The notes under the pieces: generated by a model | What the model was told of the DNA's origin: nothing | What the model saw: only the letters and a program-made list of their open reading frames with translations | The model's database searches: none | Made by a program: the position numbers and the translations under genes | Assembly (NCBI GenBank): GCA_945919375.1 | Contig: CAMEJD010000001.1 | Coordinates: forward strand, 1-64,000 | Source of the DNA: an uncultured Clostridia bacterium | GTDB lineage: Bacteria > Bacillota > Clostridia > Christensenellales > UBA1242 | DNA: 64,000 nt | Reading direction: 5' to 3' | In this document: positions 59,960 through 64,000 of the stretch, one piece after another | How the letters are laid out: each line of letters starts with the position of its first letter | How positions within the stretch are numbered: position 1 is the first letter of the stretch

Positions 59960-60421
59960 TTATTTATGATAACTGATATTATTTTGAATTGTGTATGCTC
60001 GATAGATTTGTTCAAGAACCATAACTCTAAAAAGTCTATGTGGGAATGTCATTTTACTGAAACTAATTTTGTTTTTTACTTTGTTTTTCAAAATGTCACT
60101 CATTCCATAACTTCCACCAATAACAAAAGTTATTTCACTATTATATAAAAACCATTCTTCCAAAAATTTTGAAAATTGTTCGCTTGTTTGTTCATTTGAT
60201 TTAACATCAAACAATACTGTTTTTGCTGGGTCAATTTTTGATAAGATTTCTTGACTTTCACTTTCTATTATTTGCGGAATATTCCCCAAATTATTTTTTT
60301 CTTTTAGTTCAATTATATTTATATTCGCAAAGCGAGAAATCCTTTTTTGATATTCTTCACACATTGAAATAAATTCTTTGTCTTTTAAGTTCCCTACACA
60401 AATTAAGTTTATTTTTTGCAT
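59960..60421 (-). CDS. rlmH: 23S rRNA methyltransferase RlmH
   Basis: MQKINLICVGNLKDKEFISMCEEYQKRIS, FVIGGSYGMSDI, KMTFPHRLFRVMVLEQIYRAYTI. Confidence 0.95.
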   Translation of the reverse strand: MQKINLICVGNLKDKEFISMCEEYQKRISRFANINIIELKEKNNLGNIPQIIESESQEILSKIDPAKTVLFDVKSNEQTSEQFSKFLEEWFLYNSEITFVIGGSYGMSDILKNKVKNKISFSKMTFPHRLFRVMVLEQIYRAYTIQNNISYHK

Positions 60422-61542
60422 TATATTATTCCCCAAACAAAAGTTGAAATTGTTAAAACTATTCCAAGAAACAAACTTGCATACAAAAATATCATATCCT
60501 TTTTGGTTGGATTATATGTTTGTTTGTATTGCATTAAGTTTGTTTTTATATTGACGCTAACAAACCTTTTCCCATTAAAAACTTGTGGGGCAAGTTGCAC
60601 ATCAACTTCATTAGTATTCGCAATTGGTTTTGCTTCTTCAATCCCGCTCATAATTTCATTTCTCAATTGTTGTTTTATTGCTGTGTCGGCAAGCTGTGCC
60701 ATTTGAGTTATACGTGTGTCTTTTATTATATATCTTGTTAAAAATACAACAAGAGAAACAATTAAAGCGATAAACATAAACAAAACTAATATTGCAAGAG
60801 CAAAGCCGTTTGAAACGACTTTTGCAAGTGCTTGATCTAAAAATGAACCAATTGGCAAATTATTTACAATTGCAAAAGTCATACAGGTGCTTATTGCGTT
60901 GTTTGTAAAGTGCATAATCATTGTTGGATAAATGCTTCCACATGAAAGTGCAACATAACCAAAATAAAATCCTAATATTGTTGCATAGAAAAATTGATTG
61001 ATGTTTAGGTGCATAAGTCCAAACATAAGTCCAGAAAGCAATATTGCCTTTTTTGCACCCAAACATTTATAATTGTTAAGTAGCATTCCTCTGTGAGCAA
61101 CTTCTTCACAAATTCCCGGCAGAATTGCTGTTGTAAACAATTCCAAGAATAACAGCCAAACTGGATAACTTGTCATAGTCACCCCACCTGATGACGATTC
61201 ATATCCAAGACCTTTTAATACAACCGAGAAAAATGACGCAATAAAAATTGTTACAATATAAACGAGAACACCAAGCAAAAGCGAAACAAAAAAGGTTTTT
61301 GCAGTTATTTTTTTAAAGCCGTAGTCAACAAGTGTATTTTTTACTTTTTGTTTCCTTAAATAAGAGAACAAAAAAATAGGCAAAGAGAATGCAAGCCCTA
61401 TTTGTATTATTGCATTAAGGACGTATCCCATAACTGTGCCAATGTTAAATGTTGCAGATATTATTCTTATTATAACGAAAAATGAAAGTATCAAAAAATA
61501 CACAAAATTACAATCAAATAATGCACTTCTTTTTTTAAACAT
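60421..61542 (-). CDS. CPBP-family intramembrane metalloprotease
   Basis: GICEEVAHRGMLLNNYK, GLMFGLMHLNINQFFYA, MIMHFTNNA. Confidence 0.92.
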   Translation of the reverse strand: MFKKRSALFDCNFVYFLILSFFVIIRIISATFNIGTVMGYVLNAIIQIGLAFSLPIFLFSYLRKQKVKNTLVDYGFKKITAKTFFVSLLLGVLVYIVTIFIASFFSVVLKGLGYESSSGGVTMTSYPVWLLFLELFTTAILPGICEEVAHRGMLLNNYKCLGAKKAILLSGLMFGLMHLNINQFFYATILGFYFGYVALSCGSIYPTMIMHFTNNAISTCMTFAIVNNLPIGSFLDQALAKVVSNGFALAILVLFMFIALIVSLVVFLTRYIIKDTRITQMAQLADTAIKQQLRNEIMSGIEEAKPIANTNEVDVQLAPQVFNGKRFVSVNIKTNLMQYKQTYNPTKKDMIFLYASLFLGIVLTISTFVWGII

Positions 61543-61552
61543 AAATTTCCTT

Positions 61553-62518
61553 CTAAATACTAAATAGACTAACAAACCAAAGGATTATTCCCACAAAAAT
61601 ACCTACCCATAAATAAATATTTGTTTTTGGATACATACTTGCCTGATAATTTCCAAAAACAAGTTCTTTTTGAGGTGATTTTTTTGGTCTTATCAAAAAT
61701 CTTACAATTGCATAAATAACCAATCCAGCAGTAATTGCATATACAATTGAAGTAAAAATGTTGACAAATGATAATTCAAAACTAAATTCACTGCTTATGT
61801 TATTTATTTCCATAATATATCTATTCACAACAACAATCAAATTATTACAAAAGTGAATTATCATAGAATACAAAATATTATCAGTTTTATACACAATAAG
61901 AGCAAAAACACAACCAGCCAAAATTGGGTAAATCGTTTGACTTATTGAAGCATGCATAAGCGAAAATAATAATGCGCTGTATATTACTGCTTGCTTTTTT
62001 CCATAGGCCTTTAGTCCGTTAAAAATCACTCCCCTAAAAACTAACTCTTCAAAAATTGCAGGCAAAAGAGCCATTGCAAGAATATTAAACACAAGCCAAT
62101 ATCCATTGTTTATTGGAATCCCCCAATCTGTGTTTGGTTTTATGCCAAATAAATTAAAAATGGCATCAAACATTGATACAAAATTGTTAAATCCAAAAAT
62201 ACAAACGAAAGCAATTATAATGCATAGCAAAACATTCAATATGTCAAGTTTAAAATCAATATGTGACGCCTGCATATAATCTATGTCACCTTTTTTGTTT
62301 ACAATTAAATAAACAAGAAAAAATGCAAGTGGCGAAGCAAGTGTTGACATTGCCAAAAACCAAGGGGCACTCATTACCCCTTGAAGATTTGTATTTGTTG
62401 TTCCGGCAACTATGGTTGCAACTAAAATCAATGCTAATGCGATTACATATGGTGCAAAAATTGAGTAGCAAAAAGTTTTCCCCGCATCATATTTTGTATA
62501 AAAATTTCTTTTTGTCAT
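61553..62518 (-). CDS. CPBP-family intramembrane metalloprotease
   Basis: AIFEELVFRGVIFNGLK, LLFSLMHASISQTIYP, MIIHFCNN. Confidence 0.92.
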   Translation of the reverse strand: MTKRNFYTKYDAGKTFCYSIFAPYVIALALILVATIVAGTTNTNLQGVMSAPWFLAMSTLASPLAFFLVYLIVNKKGDIDYMQASHIDFKLDILNVLLCIIIAFVCIFGFNNFVSMFDAIFNLFGIKPNTDWGIPINNGYWLVFNILAMALLPAIFEELVFRGVIFNGLKAYGKKQAVIYSALLFSLMHASISQTIYPILAGCVFALIVYKTDNILYSMIIHFCNNLIVVVNRYIMEINNISSEFSFELSFVNIFTSIVYAITAGLVIYAIVRFLIRPKKSPQKELVFGNYQASMYPKTNIYLWVGIFVGIILWFVSLFSI

Positions 62519-62564
62519 AAGGTTATTTTACAATATAATACAAAAAAGTGCAAACTATTTTATG

Positions 62565-63653
62565 CTACATTTTTTCTTGCAAGTTATATCTTATCTCCAT
62601 TTCTTTTCCGTCACGAATAAGTTTTATATTTAAAATATCTCCACTACTATATTTATAAATTTCCAGTCTTAAATCTAGCACTGAATTTATTTTTACATTG
62701 TTTATTTCAAGAATAATATCTCCATTTTTGAAGCAATTTTTACTTTCGCAATTTTGGTCAATTCCTGCAACAAACACTCCTTTTTGTGAAAAATCAATAT
62801 TATTCCCTTTAAAGTATGCAACATCATTGTCAAGCGAAAAAATGCCCATATATGAAGATTTCCAATTAACATCTTGACTTACATTTTTTACAATGCTACT
62901 ACCAATACTAATAGGAATAGCAAATCCAATACCTTCCGCTTCGCTTGCTTTTAGAGTGTTTATACCAACAACTTCGCCCTTGTAATTTATTATAGGGCCA
63001 CCACTATTGCCGGGATTAATGCTTGCATCATGTTGAATTAGATTTTGCATATAGGAAATGGTGCCATTACTATTTTCAAGTTCTACAGTTCTATTTATTG
63101 CCGAAATTATACCTTTGGTTACAGTGTGTTTAAAATCAAGTGAAAGTGGCGTACCAATTGCAATAATATCTTCGCCGGTTCTTGGTGCTTCGTTTGAGCA
63201 AACAAGATATGGCATATCTTTTGACGATTTTATAACTGCCAAATCTTGAGATTTATCTTTCCAAACAAGTGTTGCCACTGCATTTGTTTTATCGGCAAAA
63301 TAAATTGTAATATTTTTTGCACCAGAAATAACATGCTCATTTGTTAGGATATATCCCCCTTCTCTTATCGCAACACCACTGCCAATAGAATATCCACCAC
63401 TAACAGAGCAAGCAATACCAACAACGGCACTTTTTACATTTTCAACCAAATTTACTGTATCAACATTGTTTGTTATAGAAATTTGTCTTGGTGACATATC
63501 AACATACTCATATGTATCAGTATTTGTAACCAAGTTACACCCAAAGAGTGCAATTATTGGCAAAATAATTAAACAAACCAAAAATTTATCAAAAAAAATA
63601 ACTGCCCTTTTCATAATTCTCCTTTGGCAGTTATTTTTATTTGATTTTATCAC
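62565..63653 (-). CDS. HtrA-family trypsin-like serine protease with PDZ
   Basis: YILTNEHVISGAKNI, DLAVIK, HDASINPGNSGGPIINYKGEVVGINTL, C-terminal PDZ. Confidence 0.93.
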   Translation of the reverse strand: MIKSNKNNCQRRIMKRAVIFFDKFLVCLIILPIIALFGCNLVTNTDTYEYVDMSPRQISITNNVDTVNLVENVKSAVVGIACSVSGGYSIGSGVAIREGGYILTNEHVISGAKNITIYFADKTNAVATLVWKDKSQDLAVIKSSKDMPYLVCSNEAPRTGEDIIAIGTPLSLDFKHTVTKGIISAINRTVELENSNGTISYMQNLIQHDASINPGNSGGPIINYKGEVVGINTLKASEAEGIGFAIPISIGSSIVKNVSQDVNWKSSYMGIFSLDNDVAYFKGNNIDFSQKGVFVAGIDQNCESKNCFKNGDIILEINNVKINSVLDLRLEIYKYSSGDILNIKLIRDGKEMEIRYNLQEKM

Positions 63654-64000
63654 TTTAAATTAAATATTGCAGTTGGAACAAGTTTTGCCACAGAAATCCT
63701 AATATTCTCGCCCTCTATTACGCCATTTTCTTTAAGATAAGAGCAAACAGTGTTATACGCAAGTTGTTCTGTATTATTTTTTGTACTTAAGTGTGAAAGC
63801 ATAATTTGCTTTGTTCCACTTTTTGCCAAGAACAAGCAGGCTTTTGCACAAGCAATATTTGACAAATGTCCATTCTTTCCCAAAATTCTTGCTTTTAATT
63901 GCATTGGATATGTAGGATTATTTTTGAGCATTTCTTCATCGTGATTACTCTCCAAATAAACAAGTGAACTGCCACTTATTTTATTTAAGATTACATCAGT
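63650..64000 (-). CDS. MBL-fold metallohydrolase (WalJ/YycJ-like), partial: N-terminus beyond the window edge
   Basis: SSLVYLESNHDEEMLKNNPTYPMQLKARILGKNGHLSNIACA; next to htrA. Confidence 0.85.
   Translation of the reverse strand, partial: TDVILNKISGSSLVYLESNHDEEMLKNNPTYPMQLKARILGKNGHLSNIACAKACLFLAKSGTKQIMLSHLSTKNNTEQLAYNTVCSYLKENGVIEGENIRISVAKLVPTAIFNLK

Noticed and set aside
1-64000. tRNA or rRNA genes
   Set aside because: No convincing tRNA or rRNA was seen in the intergenic regions by eye; a tRNAscan/Infernal run would be needed to exclude them.

Overview
AT-rich chromosomal window, probably from a spore-forming Clostridia-like Firmicute. This is inferred from SpoIVA, YqfC/YqfD and the NfeD-FloA-YqfC-YqfD-YbeY-Era-YqzL-RecO gene order. 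Nearly all genes are on the minus strand. Housekeeping content includes SpoIVA, D-Ala-D-Ala ligase, a membrane-fused MurF-like ligase, RimI/TsaB/TsaE, RNase J, PpdK, Pgk, Dus, DnaB, TypA, RecR/YbaB/DnaX, Maf, TadA, RlmH, two CPBP proteases, HtrA and a WalJ-like MBL fragment. A compact phage-derived block (about 15.7-29.9 kb) carries two holins, a capsid protein, scaffold, P22-type portal, terminase and structural proteins. I recognise no integrase, endolysin or tail tape-measure in it. The four observations I rate highest are: (1) two tandem SipW/ER-type signal peptidases beside secreted proteins (plus one about 6 kb away) that share one N-terminal export module on unrelated C-termini; (2) a roughly 115-bp structured, probably minus-strand RNA element with a GNRA-capped hairpin and compensatory changes, in a decaying tandem array directly 3' of ppdK and as a single copy directly 3' of a surface-protein gene inside the phage block; (3) dnaX split at an A10 run with a 7-bp hairpin directly upstream, so the tau C-terminal domain is reachable only by -1 frameshift or slippage; (4) a promoter/operator array (20-bp tandem repeats plus a 7-3-7 palindrome) in front of the phage-block regulator. 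Calls come from reading the sequence and remembered family features; no searches were run.
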